A stretch of 64,000 bases of DNA from Bolinopsis microptera (GCF_026151205.1 NC_087079.1:6296169-6360168), one strand, 5' to 3'. Shown: positions 21,127-34,750, counted from the stretch's first letter. The notes: generated from the letters alone by a model not told the origin. Program-made: numbers and translations.

Positions 21127-21892
21127 CAGGGTGGGCCAAAAGTCAGTGTGCAAACGTTGGCCTTAATAGCTCAGTCACTGAGTGCCCAATTGAAATACTT
21201 CCTTCTGGTATGACTTAGTACTACCACTGGTTCGAGGAATTTGTCAACTCGAAAAATATTCGCGTTCGTTTTTTTCAAATGGAGGTTCATTTTCACATTT
21301 TTTTGATAGTTTGGATAATCGGATCAAGCTAAATGTTATTGAATTGTGTTTGGCCATTCGAATTACGTTTGCCCTGAAAGAATGAGAGTTCTAGCTTCTC
21401 AGATGACCGAGATATGAAGCATAACAAGCTTGTTCATTACGTGTGATCAGGTGATTGGTTTACCTAATCACGTGATAAGGTGACCCCGTTAACTACCCCG
21501 TTAAACATTATGGGAATTGTTAAGGGTGCCCAATTAAGGTGTCGTGTCACGGTGTCACATAATCACCCAGTCAATTTGTTAACGAGATACACAAAATGCT
21601 TGTTAACTTCGTCATTTCTAATCCGTTTTGCCTCATTTTTTCAGATCATATGCAACATTTGATAATCTACCGTCTCTAAAAAAATTAGGCGTTCAGGATT
21701 TTCAGAGAAAACAATATAGGTGTTTTAATATTGAATGGGCGTGGTCTAAAATATTCGAATTTTCAAATTTTGACGACGGAATCCTCGAACCAGTAAGTAC
21801 AGTATGCCATCTGCAAAGCAACAGCTCTCAAATATAAAACTCAGCGGAGGTATAAGACCCAACGTTTGCACACTGACTTTTGGCCCACCCTG
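21127..21892. mobile_element. 766-bp non-autonomous Tc1/mariner-type element, TA-flanked
   Basis: Terminal inverted repeats at 21127-21160 and 21859-21892 are perfect over 34 bases and begin CAGGGTGGGCCAAAAGT. The element is flanked by TA at 21125-21126 and 21893-21894, the duplication made by Tc1/mariner-type transposases. The interior has only short frames without transposase motifs, so it depends on an enzyme from elsewhere. Perfect termini imply recent mobility. Confidence 0.93.
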
Positions 21893-21894
21893 TA

Positions 21895-23280
21895 TTTTTC
21901 CATCAACATTAATAATTTATCAAATTCAATTTAATTAATTAATAAAATCTAATACATTATCTATAAATAATTCATTAATACTTCCCAGTTGAATAAAGAT
22001 TTATAAAACGCTTCTTTGCCACAAAAGGATGAAACCAAAGATATTCGTTATGTGTCTCCTTATTAACGGGTGATACTCGTAAAATATCTGTTCCATACAA
22101 ACCTACAAGTCTCCTTATTGCTAAAATAACTGGGTCCTTCAATTTTCCCTAAAACTTCATTCGAAACATTCCAAAAATACAAATCATTAACACTGTTTTT
22201 AGAAATCATTTCGTATGCAGATCGGCGAGATGCGAAGAATTGACATCGTGAATCAATTGTCGAGGTGCCTCGAAAGTGATCTTAAACGATTCTCTGTTCA
22301 ATTTATGAATAAAGTGTCAAACAGTATATATATATATACTGTATATATACAATAAAGTAATTCAAGTGTTGCAATTGGCAGAGCACAATACAGAGGTAAC
22401 GGAAATTGTCCACTGCTACCAATTTTATATAATATTTGTTCAATTTTGATCGCGAAACGCCAACTAAATGTAACTAAAACTTAGTGCATAATCAAAAAAG
22501 TTATAGGCATATTTCCTACGTATCAAATTGGATGTGCTTTTGGCGGATATATAGGAGATATAACCTGCACCTTTTATATTTAGATGGTTTTCCGTTTATC
22601 AAAGCTTTGTTTGGGAATACAACTTTGAGTACCTTTATCGTGTCTTGTGCCATCCTCAGTGACCCTGGAAGAATGTCGTTTGAGAAAAATTCAGTCAAAA
22701 CAGTGAAATTTAGGTCGTGGAAAGCTGAAATTCGAATATGTCCTACCGGTAGGACATATTCAAAATGTTTATTCCATCAAAGTTTTCTCCAGATATTATA
22801 CTGATTCCAGTACCCTGATGGCGACTTGTGTCACTCTCACCGACCTCACTGATTGGTCACTGGTCAAAATTTCAGTCAAAACCACGAAATTTCGGTTAAG
22901 GGGACGGCAGAAAAGGTCCTCTTCAAAAATCTCTTTTTATATTCTGATGATTTTCTGTTTAATATCAAAGCTTTCTTTGGGAATAAAACCTTGAGTACCT
23001 CAATCGTGTCTGGTGCCATCCTCAGTGACCCTGTAAGAATGTCATTCGAGAAAAATTCAGTAAAAACAGTGAAATTTGGGTTGTGGAAAGCTGAAATTCG
23101 AATATGTGCTACCAGTAGGTAGTTTGAGGAGTCCTCACTCTCCTTGCATCCAACAATGGCATTTCTCTTGTCGCTAATATAAATAATTTTTTATCTATAC
23201 TTCTTACATGTATCTATAAATCTTTGTTTTACTCACTATATTTTATTGGAAACTCATTGTTGTTATAGTACAGGTATTGA
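21895..23280. repeat. Sirtuin upstream flank with a duplicated segment
   Basis: A segment at about 22595-22750 recurs at about 22960-23112 (shared blocks include gccatcctcagtgaccctg and gtggaaagctgaaattcgaa). Between them, 22817-22920 matches 20367-20465. An (AT)n tract lies near 22328-22348. Nothing here codes convincingly; the last 150 bases should hold the sirtuin promoter and 5' UTR, but I see no clear core promoter element. Confidence 0.6.
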
Positions 23281-26200
23281 ATGTCAGAATCAGCAAAAGA
23301 TGCAAAGGGAAACAGTAAAGAAGAAAAAGGTGAAGTAACATGGGAGAGCTATGTCCCTGGTTCCTCATTGGCAGCAATTGATGCAAAAATGGCAAAACTT
23401 GACAACATGTTCAAAAGCATGTGCAGAAGTGCAGGCAGGTTAGCTTTCGATTATTACACCTAAATAGAATAGTAAAAATGAAAATAAACCCAACTGTGCA
23501 TATAATATATTGTCTCCTGCCAATGTAAGAGCATTTGAATTCGAATATTACTCAAGACTTGCAAGAAATCTGTCATAGATTGATTAACTTTTTATACCTT
23601 ATTCTGAATTGCATTTTACCATTGTGCTACTTCAAGCTCATGTCATTGATGATATTTTGTGATCGTTAAATCATCAATAAATGAAATTATTTTTATGTAT
23701 AATTTAACTTTTACACTCGATAAATCGTTAATTTTCAGGGTCATGGCATATCATCTTGGTGAAATGCCTGCACCAGAACCATCCTCTACATCCCTGATAA
23801 GTTGTGCAACAGTAGACGATATAGCCAGCCACTTAAAAACTTGCAAAAATGTCATTTTGTTGACTGGCGCTGGGATCTCTACATCTGCTGGTATCCCAGA
23901 CTTTAGGAGCCCTGGGTCTGGGGTATATGACAATGTTCAGAAGTATTTGGATAAGTACCAACTTCAGAATGCACAGAAACTGTTTAGCTACGAACTGTTC
24001 CAGGAGGATCCTGAACCGTTCTATGCGCTTGCTAGAGAGATGAAATACCCCGACAAAAATGTTCAACCAACATTGGCTCATTATTTCATCAAGTTGTTAA
24101 GTGATAAGGGTGTTCTGTTGAGAAATTACACTCAAAATATTGACATGCTCCAATCACAAACAGGTAAATGACTGAACAGAAAGAGAGGAAATGTGTCATT
24201 GTCTTTTTTATTTTGTTAAATAAAAGATTTGTAAGTATGAGCAATGAGACTAAAAATTGGACTGAGGAATTTTTATATGGAATGATCTTGTTAAAAGGAA
24301 TAGCAACCTCAACTCAAAAAGTTTATCTGATTTCCATCTTAAACTAGATTAATTGCTGCTGTGAATTCAGAGAGTGTTTTTTACCACATGAATTTTAACG
24401 TATGATCCAAATATGATAAGATCGAAATTTTAGGTATTCCAGACGAAAGGGTATTTGAAGTTCATGGCTCATTTCGTAGTGGAACCTGCATGGAATGCCA
24501 TGCAAAGTTAGACAAATCACAGGTTAGATTTCCTAATAATTTTAGATTTATGACAACCATATTATATAATTCTTCCACATTGCCGCAATTAAATAATGAT
24601 AACAAAGCTAATATACTGTATTCAACAATGTTATAATTAAAATACTCTTAACTCCCAGCTGAAGGATGCTATATTCAGTGGTAAAGTAGCTAGATGTACT
24701 GGAGCAACAGGTAACGGTGACCACAGGGCTGTCTGTAGTGGTGTTATCAAACCGGACATTGTTATGTTTGGAGAAAGCTTACCTAAGGTAGAGTAGGGAC
24801 TGTTATTTCATGTTTATAATTTTGAGCAGCGATTTTGCAGAATTTAATAATGTCAAGTTACTAGCACAGTGTTCATATATGAAAATTGAGAAAGTGGTCT
24901 CTGAAGCTACAATAGGTGAAAATTCCATAATCCTCTCATATTTTGCGAGAACGTTTTGATGTGACAGCTTATTAGAAACGTCTAAACTCTCTAAAGCATA
25001 GTCATATCAAAGATAGACAACTCATCACCACAGTCTGACATGCGAACATAACAATAGTATCTATTAAACTAATTACCAACAATTACATCAGGATTATTTG
25101 TGCTCAGTCGGTAATGACGAGGGGAAGTGTGACTTGCTGATCGTGATGGGTACCTCACTGCAAGTTGGCCCAGTTAACCAGATTCCAAACACGATCCCTC
25201 GCTCTACTCCTAGACTTCTCATCAACATGGAAAAGGTTTGCTGAAATAAATAATAATTCCTCCTTTTTTTTGTAGTTTTGTATACCTTTTAAGCTGTTGT
25301 ATTTACTTTTTCCGATGATTCGATTATGTACTTTTTATAATACAGTTGTTTAAAAGGCCAGGGTATTGTGGACTAGTATTGTTTTTCAAATACGTCGATC
25401 TAAGAAAGCAGAGAGCTCAATATGGCTTTACATGGGTCTCAAAACGTTCTCATTACCGCATTTCAATACAACTCACATATTATCAACATAAGATCCTATA
25501 AAATTCAAACTAAAGGAGTTATTTGTTGTTTTGTATCGAAAAAATATGTCATTGGTCTAGCAACAAAAAAAAGGTTCTATTCAGTCCCTTCTCAATATAG
25601 GGATTATTCTAAAAATAAGGCCGGTTTGTGATTCGCTATTTTTAAAAGAAAATTTGTGTAACTAACTTATAAGCTGTTTCATCAAAATAAACCCGTTAAA
25701 ATAAGTTTTGCTTAAGGTGCTTAAAATATGTTACTTTAACTAAGTACAGGATATATCATATCATGGCAGAGAGTAACACTTTAAAGTTATCTGAATTACT
25801 GTAAGACTTTTAAAAACGCACTGTCCCAATCCTGGCAATATATCACCCTGACGTCATAACCATGATGTAATTTAAACTGTTTGCATGCTACAGCAATGTA
25901 GATAACAATATTTGACAATATGTTAGTAGGTGCAAGAGAAATTCTCACGTTTACGCAGTTTTACTGTTTCCAGTATTTTAGTGCTTTACTTTGAGGGTTT
26001 AGTCGTTGATTATTTTCCCTTTATCCCATGTTATAAAATATAGTCAGGAAAGGAGACAAATACCTCCCGGCCCCCCTCCCGGACCCCTCCCGGCCCCCTC
26101 CCGGCCCCCTCCCGGCCCCTCCCGGCCCCCTCCCGGCCCCCTCCCGGCCCCCTCCCGGCCCCCTCCCGGCCCCCTCCCGGCCCCCCTCCCGGCCCCCCTC

Positions 26201-26456
26201 CCCCTAAATACTTACCATACAATTAAATAAATATAAGAATAAATACCATTCCCAGGTTTGTACAAGTGAAGCAGATTGCAACAACTTGGCAACTCCCATC
26301 TTCTTCTTTGATCACCAAGACAACAAGACAGACGTGTTCATGGGAGGAGACATATCTGACAGTTCCTTGATTGAGTTAACTAAGAAGATGGGGTGGTGGG
26401 AGGAGATGAAGGAGATGAGCGGGGAACTGGGGGAGGTGGTTGAGCAGTTATTGTGA
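23281..26456 (+). CDS. NAD-dependent deacetylase, class I sirtuin (SIRT2-like), complete
   Basis: Exons 23281-23438, 23739-24163, 24434-24522, 24659-24787, 25092-25235 and 26256-26456 join in phase to 381 codons, close to human SIRT2. The start is supported by a TGA directly before the ATG. NAD-binding motifs are TGAGIS (95-100) and GIPDFRS (104-110), followed by QNID (185-188), catalytic H205 in FEVHGSF, GTSLQV and INMEK. Zinc ligands would be C213 and C216, then C237 and C250. The second pair is separated by 12 residues, where the family normally has two. Sirtuins remove acyl groups from protein lysines, consuming NAD; SIRT2-type enzymes are mainly cytoplasmic and act on tubulin and histone. 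The segment after FGESLPK keeps the family length but diverges from the usual sequence. Confidence 0.96.
26066..26207. repeat. GC-rich 11-12-bp minisatellite in the last sirtuin intron
   Basis: About 12 units of cctcccggccc(c) end about 50 bases before the terminal exon. The array is strand-asymmetric (C on plus, G on minus), so it has potential for G-quadruplex or R-loop structure. Confidence 0.93.
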
Positions 26457-29400
26457 ACAGATTGGTCAGAATAGTGGTAAAGGAACGCGCTGTGATTGGA
26501 CAATTGGTGGGGAGAGGAGCTTCTTATCGGACAATAAGATGTCTTCATGGGAAATACTGGGACATTGTTTTAACCCATGATACTGTTAGAGCTTAATGGG
26601 TTTGACGATTTGGGACAAATTGTTAAGATATGTATTTATATTTCTCATGTAATTTGCGATATTATGTCCCTGTACCTAAATTGAATTTAGCATAATTTAA
26701 GATATTCGACGTTATTTTTAGTTGATTATTATTTTCACAGAACCGTTTTATATTTTAAATTTTCAGTACTGGTGTCTGGTACTATTTTTTAGTGATTCAG
26801 GGTATAATTTCCTATCATTTACCAAACAAAATGTATATTTTCAATTAACGATACAGATAAAATTTGTGCGTAGAATTTCAGATTATAAATCAAATGAAAA
26901 TGTATAGTGTACAGATGTTCAGATTGTTTTTGTTATCTTATCGTGTCTAATTATCTAATTATTGAATGACTAAAAACAATATCCTAAATTCTCGGAAAAC
27001 TCAAGCTCCAGAAAACTGCAAATCTCATTTATTTTACTGTACAGTATACACATGTTTCTATTGCCTGTTTCAGATTTGTCCACGTACATGATGCTTTGCC
27101 TTAACTGAAATACAAATTGAATATAGGATATAATTTTATCTGATATAATTTTATCTGACATAATTTTATCTGATATATCCATTTCACCGCACAATAACAC
27201 GTGACTACCAAGCTTTTCTAAACCCCCTATATTGAGTCCCTCTCTTTTCCTCCCCAGTTGATTAATACCCCCTCTCGTGTTAATCAAACCCCAGGGGGGC
27301 TTCCTCCAGTGGGGCTCCTTCAAAGGTACACTCTAAAACATGACCACTACTGCTGCTGTAGTAGTGGTAATGGTACAGCAGTTGCTCTATCAAGCTGCCC
27401 TGTCACCTCAACTTTCTCTTTGTACCATTGTTGCCATGTCACCGTTACCAGTGTAGAGAGATGGGGTGAAGAGTGTAGATAGTGTGTAAAGTGAGAAGAG
27501 AGTAGAGCTACTACTAAAGGTATTGTTGTATTCTTTATAAGATTGGAGGAGCTGCGATTTGTCGACTTTATATTGTGTAGTTATCTATTGTAGTCTGTAG
27601 TATCAGACATTTGTATTTACTGGTAGTTTGTAAATTACAAACTAACTGTGATTACAATCACAGTTGTCAGTATTTTGTTAGTTAATAGTTAATACTTGAA
27701 TAAATTACAGTTAGTACTTGATACCCTATTATATTAATAAATCTTCACTTCAACACTGACGCTCAAGAAATAGAGACTGGGAAACCTTGGCTGTTGTAAT
27801 TTTGTCTCCTCCAGCTCCAGTCGGTTGTTTATTTGTTGTTTCTGTATGATACGAACATCAGAGAAGCTCAATATCTTGTCTGGTTATTTTAGACTGGTGA
27901 TGTTTGAAGACACCCCCCCCCCCCCCCCCCCCCATATCATTGTCCCCTGCCAAATATTTGTAAACATCACATAACAAGCATATAATGTGAGCTAAGTCAC
28001 ATCTTCATTGTTCCTAAATGAATCACCACAGTTAGTCTTTACCAAGGTCTATAGTGCTCGGAGTTTTGTTGCCATGACAGCAAATTAAACATTAATTACG
28101 TAATATAATTACCGACCTACATAATATGTGATGACTCCAGGTCCTCTTCTCCTCAATTAATCATCATCAGATTTAGCTACGTGATGTAAATACAAATATA
28201 GTTTACATCATGTGTAGTTGCCTCCCCCCACTCAGCAGCCACATGTCCTTGCACCTGGTCACTGCTTCGTCTTACAGTCTGGTTTAACATCTCTCTCTCT
28301 CTCTCTCTCTCTTGATCACTACTGCAGATCTCTACTGTGTGATGTTTTACTGTTAGACCTGCTTTACTGTTGGTTAGCTTTCTGTGGAGCGGTGTCGTTA
28401 GTGGAGAGTTAGAGGTCTAGTGGGGGGGGGGGGGGGGTACAGTTATGGGGTGTAACAAGACGTGTTATTGGTCTTTGTGGAGATGTGTAGTTAGTAGAAA
28501 GATGTAGTTAGTGGGTATAGAATCTGTTATTAGTCGTGTTATTGGTCGTGCTGTTAGTTCGTGCTAACTATTGTGTTTTACGGTGAATTAAACTTTCGTT
28601 GTGCTCGGTGAACTGTGCACTGCCTCCGTCATCAATAGTTGAGGCTACTCTCCAGTCTCCATCATCACTAGCTGTTCAACAGGATGCTGTAAAGTTGTTT
28701 CTATTGAGTTACTGACAGGAACTAGGTTACTTTAACTCGGGTGCGGTCAAGAAGAGACAAACTTATCATCGGTTATATTTTACTTTACCCAGTCAACAGT
28801 AAGGTTATCACCCTTAATTACCCTAATTATAAGGTAATTACCCTAATTGATTGAGTTGTGTTAATGGTGTTTGATATTGCAACTTAGTCTGCTGTACAAA
28901 CTGCTGGTCTGGTGTTTTAATTCACACAAAGCTTCACGCTTCCGGGCTGATGTTTGCTGGCCTGAGAGGCCCTTTTGTTTGTTCCTTCAAATTGATAGTT
29001 GTTGTTTAAACCTTTAAATTTTAGATGTTTGGTTTGAATTGGTTTAATTGTTGTCGATATTTGGTTAGTGAAGTTTTGACATTTACTTTTTGTTTTAAGG
29101 AAAGATTAGACGTTCGTTTTTTAACTACCTCTTGTTTAGAACTTTTATTTAATAATAATAATTTGGTTATTTTGTGCAATTTAATTGTTGGTTTGATTTA
29201 GTTTAATTTTTTAATTATTTACCGTTTCTAGCATAACACGTAGCGTGAATAGTATGATCAAGGAAAATCAACTCCATCAAATTGTTCGGTTAACTCCTGA
29301 GTAAATTTTATATAATGAGTAAAATTCTACACCAAAATGAACAATTCACTGCAGTCTTATTATCATTGATCGATTATAATATAATTATTATGAAAGTAAC

Positions 29401-29747
29401 AGTATTCTTCCAATGATTAGAAGCAAATTGTTTGCAACCGTGTTTAATTTACAAAAGTGGTCATATCACCCCTGTATGACCACTCCTCAGATTTCACACT
29501 TTGAACTCGTATTTCATGTATTTTCGATAAGGTAAAATGATTGCTATCCAGATAAACCCACCACATCAGATGAACGTTGAGTAAAAGCAGCTGTAACATT
29601 AAACTTAAGGGTCCCGCCCTACTGCAACATGCACACTTCTCAATTCAGCTTACACTCCTCCCTCTCTCTTATAATATATAAATAGCACCTTGTCAAATAC
29701 TACTGTTATGATATGTTGTCTGTATGCTAGTCCTGCTGTGCGTGGCC
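26457..29747. other. Gene-poor interval after the sirtuin, with homopolymers
   Basis: I see no exon. It holds a threefold ttttatctga(c/t)ataa repeat near 27130-27175, a 10-bp-arm palindrome at 27644-27665, a 21-base C run at 27913-27933, a CT tract near 28291-28312 and a 16-base G run at 28422-28437. The sirtuin 3' UTR must lie in its first part. Confidence 0.55.
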
Positions 29748-29842
29748 ATTACTTTGTAGTTTCTTGTTATCCCTAATTGAGCAATTTAGACTGAATTGCT
29801 CAATTAGAGTACATATAGGCCCGCAAGAAACTACAAAGTAAT
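29748..29842. repeat. Nested inverted repeat
   Basis: The outer arms 29748-29766 and 29824-29842 are perfect 19-base complements (attactttgtagtttcttg). Inside them, 29773-29786 and 29794-29807 form a second perfect 14-base hairpin (ctaattgagcaatt). Confidence 0.88.
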
Positions 29843-31348
29843 AACCAAGTTGTAAGCACTATCAGCGAAGTGGCACAATTTAAAATCTGCTACTAGGTTA
29901 AAATGTATCCTTCTTGTAAGCCACCTCTCAATTATAGTGGTCACAGCGCCTCTGTTCTATAATGATGTCACACAGAATACACTCTAATTGAGATTCTATT
30001 TCCGGATTGTTGCTTCACTTCACACCCAGGTTCTCTAACCTGCGGTCTGATCCAGGGTATACTATAGTAGTAGACTATATAATAGTAGACTCTATAGTAT
30101 ATAGTCTATATTATCATTGTAATGACTGTTACACTGCAGGTATTGAGTATTGTTCTCCATTGTAGGGATCTAACAGGGCTACAGCTTTACAACAGGGGCT
30201 ATCTCTATTGTATTGTGGAGACTGGAGAGGTTACCCCAGGTGGGCTCTGGAGGGGGTTGTTAAGTTGCTGTGTTACTTACTACTTAAAGGTGTTGTTAAG
30301 TGTTACTTAAAGTTGTTGTTAAGTGTTACTTGTAGCAACTAGTATAGCAAGTGTTGTTAGTAGTTCTGTGGATTGTTGTTAGTGGCCGTGGTTCTGGAGT
30401 TGTAAAGATTTGTGTCTAGATTTGTCTAGAATAAACGACCGAATTCCGTGCCAGAAAAATACGGAGACAAGATTCGAACCTTGACCAACTGGCAACTATG
30501 TACTTGATTCTGGAAATATCCTGCTTGCGTAACACGTGATACGTAAATATATTTACATATACAGCTCATTTCTCTAGCCGCAAACCTTTCCATTTTCCTA
30601 CAGCCGGGAATAAGAGTCTTAACTGCAGGCGACTGACAGGTTTTTATAACTTAACCAATCATTGTTTCATTCACACTTACGAATGATTTAATCATGATTC
30701 CGAGGAGTCTTACAAGGTTTCTAACAAGGTTTCTAACAGAGAACTTAGTTATGATACAATAACCTAATCGTAAAACGATCGCTTTATTTCCGGAGTTCTA
30801 TTTTACCATGTTTAAAGTTGCTACACTCATGGCTGCTCGTGTTAAGTTCTCCTTTTTGTGCATCTTGTGCAACACTTTACGCAACTTAATTAAGCTATTC
30901 ATTTACACTTATTTATAATATAATATCTGAGTAGAGTTGAAAGTGTTAAACCCCTTAATATTGTCAACACTTATCGTATCTCTCAATAAGACGTGAGTTT
31001 CGAGAGGTATTGTAGGGTTTCTGAATATATGCTATACAGTAGTATTAGGTATTTGTAGAAGGTGCATAGTGCTTTTTATCCTTCGCATGTAATTACATTC
31101 TTGACTAATGTTTCCTGTTTAGTGTCCTATTAATTATTTAATGTCCTTGAATGTTGTTCATCTGCAAGTGCCATTAGCTAATTATCAAAGTTCTTAAGCC
31201 AGTTTCCCACGCCTATTTTAGGTTGTTACCAGTGAATTGCTAGCTGGCAACCGATTAGTAAGTCGTTAAAATTAAATCAACATGCAATTGTTATAGATCT
31301 GAATCTACAGTCCTAAAGTGTTCAGCCTAATGTAGTTATTACACGCTA

Positions 31349-31431
31349 ATTGAACTATAATTACACCCTAATTGGACTATAATTACACCCTAATTGGACT
31401 ATAATTACACCCTAATTGGACCATAACTTCA
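31349..31431. repeat. 22-bp tandem repeat (about four units)
   Basis: Units of 22 bases (ccctaattggactataatta plus ca) with minor variation. Confidence 0.9.
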
Positions 31432-31799
31432 CAGATTGTTCCACTAGTCCCCTAGCAGCTGTACAAGGTAACTTGATAGGGTCTCTTTACCTGCCACTAA
31501 ACTAATCAGTTTTCATTATATTATCTCACAATGTACTATAAGAGATACCAAGTGTGTGTGTGTGTGAGTTACGAGCCCCCAATTAAATGATAACTGCCGT
31601 TGTTTTATGATGTCTGACTGTGGAATGTGTGTTTGTTGGATTGTCTGATCCCAATTGCTCTGCTTCTGTCTTTGATACACTTCTTTAGTTCGGATGTGAT
31701 TGGTATGATCTATTGATCAGTTTGTGTAGTCTTGTTAAAGGGAAATATGTTGTTGTTGTTGTGTTTGTGTAAAATGTAACAGTTTACAAACCCCTCCTC

Positions 31800-32290
31800 C
31801 TAACACATAGTGTTGTAGTTGAGTAACACACAGTGTTGTAGTTGAGTAACACACAGTGTTGTTGTTGAGTAACACATAGTGTTGTAGTTGAGTAACACAT
31901 AGTGTTGTAGTTGAGTAACATATAGTGTTGTAGTTGAGTAACACATAATGTTGTAGTTGAGTAACACATAGTGTTGTAGTTGAGTAACACACAGTGTTGT
32001 AGTTGAGTAACACATAGTGTTGTAGTTGAGTAACACATAGTGTTGTAGTTGAGTAACACATAGTGTTGTAGTTGAGTAACACATAGTGTTGTAGTTGAGT
32101 AACACATAGTGTTGTAGTTGAGTAACACATAGTGTTGTAGTTGAGTAACAAATAGTGTTGTAGTTGAGTAACACATAGTGTTGTAGTTGAGTAACACATA
32201 GTGTTTTAGTTGAGTAACACACAGTGTTGTAGTTAAGTAACACACAGTGTTGTAGTTGAGTAACACATAGTGTTGTAGTTGAGTAACACT
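31800..32290. repeat. 23-bp minisatellite (about 21 units)
   Basis: Units read gtagttgagtaacacatagt plus gtt. Because 23 is not a multiple of three, all three minus-strand frames stay open; these frames are repeat products and not proteins. Confidence 0.96.
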
Positions 32291-33390
32291 AACTTCTACT
32301 TGGCTGAGCAACTTAGTTACACTAACATCTGGTTCTGATAAACGTTTTTTACTGTTTAATTGCTATTAGAAGAACGATTTGTGTTGTTTCGCTAAAGATA
32401 AACTTGGATAAAGTTGGTAATCTTGTTACAATCTGAGACTTTAGGAGCCTGGAACAGTGGTCACTAACCACTTAATTGGTCGCACTGTTTTATCATGATT
32501 CCTTGGTAACCCACCTAATAACACTGTGCAGCACACTTTACATGCATTATCTCACACCCTCACAATCTGCTGGCAGATCTACATAACGTAAAGTAGAAAC
32601 TATTTTGTAAACTATTTTAAACTCCTTGTCAGATCTACTTTCGGGACTGTTCCAGGTTCTTGTACTACTAACTACTGTGTAGTTTGTAGTTGGCTGTTGT
32701 AAGCCGTACAACATGCAGTCTACTCTGGTCTTGTCGCCGGATTTGACAAGGACACACATGTTTTAAAATATATGTTTCACAGTCAACAACCCAGTTGACG
32801 GAGTTATATATTAGATTACGTGAGAAGATCACTATGTGATGGGGAGATTAAATACAATGGAAATTATTATATTAGAATTAAACGTCATTTTATGGGATCA
32901 TTTTGGACGTAAAATTCTTGAAATTCCGCGAATACTATTACTAATACACTACACTAGGACTATAAATATGCATTCATCTAATGTCACGATACTAATTGCA
33001 TGTCATGACTACTACACTTTCTCCTTTAAGTTTACTTATCAATACCAACGTGCTTTAGTTCTGCTTGATTTGTTGAAGCTAGCTACTTCAATACTTTAAG
33101 TTTTAACTTGTGTTAATTTAGAATGAGTTAAGGATGTTGAGTAGTTTGTTGTTTCAGTCTCGTTGTCGAGTTTTAATCGATAATGTTTGACTCCAGTCAT
33201 CAAACACTCTGTTTCGGGTGGCTTACTGTACTGCACTAGGGACCTTACTTGATTTAAGATTTAAAGCATTCTCAAGTTTGTACAAATACCGTTTATGTAA
33301 TTCTATACTTTATTTTCTGCTATAACACTAAAACTCACTCTGTTACAGACTACAGATCTATATAAATATTTAATTATATCTAGTTTTTAC

Positions 33391-33645
33391 CTACAGCTCT
33401 ACCGTAAACTCTACCGTAGACTTTACAGTAGACTCTACCGTAGACTCTACAGTAGACTCTACCGTAGACTCTACAGTTGACTCTACAGTATACTCTACAG
33501 TCTACAGTATACTCTACAGTAGACTCTACCGTAGACTCTACCGTAGACTCTACTGTAGACTCTACAGTAGACTCTACAGTATACTCTACCGTAGACTCTA
33601 CAGTATACTCTACAGTCTACAGTATACCCTACAGTAGACTCATGC
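33391..33645. repeat. 12-bp minisatellite of the gtagactctaca/gtagactctacc type
   Basis: About 20 units of 12 bases, with ctaccg, ctacag, tagact and tatact variants and two interruptions (tctacagtctacagtatac). Confidence 0.92.
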
Positions 33646-34510
33646 CTCGTTAGTGTATGTATTTAATTTTAGTACGACTTTGCTCTCTCTCCATCTGAAA
33701 CGTTTCACCTGTATCCGGTTAGCTATGAGATACAATACTCTGCATAGTTACAGCTATTGGAGATACATTATACAGTTTACTTGTCGTAGCTAGTACTACT
33801 CATCAAGATTGACTTCTACTGACTTATTAAGTTTGACACGTGACAGCTGCTCGCTCATTTGATTGGTAGATAGATACTGTCAGTTGATTGGTTACTGCTT
33901 ACTCCTTACAGCGTATTTTCAAAATACTCGCTACTTCTCAGGTTAAAGGTCTCAACAATGACATATTATTATCTCGTAACAACCTAATTAATGATCGGTA
34001 CCTCACAATGTAGGTCACTAAAGACAACCAACATTAATTCGTTACCAGTCATAAGTTTGAAATATTGAGAAAAACAGCACTATAATCTGTAATCCCCGAA
34101 CATGTTCTATTTATAGCTCACTCATTTGCCCCCACTTCTATGTGTGTATAATACATGGGCTACATCACCGGGGGGGCAGGGGGGGCAGCTGCCCCCCCTG
34201 GGATTTGGGGGACAAGTTTACAAAAACATGAAAATTTATTCTTCAACATAACATTAAACCAGACGGCTATGGTATACAGTTTTGTTTTCGCACCCACTGC
34301 TCTGTAGCCCCACTGCACTGTAGCCCCCCCCCCCCTACATTGTGTTATTTTTAAATACCATACCAGTTACCACGAACGATGGATGAATTCCGTCCAGGGG
34401 GTTGAAGAGAAAGGGAGGGAGGGAGGGGGGAGAGTGGGAGCACAGCATGGTTGCGTGTTAAGTTGATCTCGCGCTGCCTATTTTACCGTTACACAAACAA
34501 AAGATTCCAA

Positions 34511-34553
34511 TCAGTGTCAGGGTCACCCTGACACTGACTGGCCGGGCATATTT
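34511..34553 (+). promoter_or_regulatory. Palindrome and TATA-like site before the hAT transposase
   Basis: A 13-base perfect inverted repeat with one central base (34511-34523 and 34525-34537, tcagtgtcagggt) is followed by catatttaag at about 34547-34556, some 200 bases before the predicted ATG at 34751. The position suggests a transposase promoter and protein-binding site; this is inference. Confidence 0.4.
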
Positions 34554-34750
34554 AAGTGTGAAAACGGAATGTCATGTAACCGAATTTCTGTGACCAAATT
34601 ACTGTGAACTGCAGAAGATGGAAAAGAAAACAAAGGTCACAATTCAAATTTCCCGCTCCCGCTCCCGTGCCGTCCTGTTCTTGCGTCCTCGACATATTTT
34701 TAACCTTCGTTTCATTGATATCAGGGTTCCGTACTTGTTGGGACCAAACT

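Larger units (their letters stand above)
29843..34153. other. Gene-poor interval with three minisatellites
   Basis: I see no coding exon in phase with any neighbour. The structure seen is the repeats at 31349-31431, 31800-32290 and 33391-33645, listed separately. The rest is AT-rich unique sequence. Confidence 0.5.

Noticed and set aside
24711-24726. 16-base gtaacg...cacag segment in the sirtuin that looks like a tiny intron
   Set aside because: Too short for splicing, and its removal would break the reading frame.
30455-30495. tRNA-like B box (reverse complement ggttcgaatc)
   Set aside because: No A box, cloverleaf or acceptor stem could be found around it on the minus strand.
31735-32311. 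Three overlapping minus-strand frames of 147-175 codons
   Set aside because: Products of a 23-bp satellite, with no motif or splice support.
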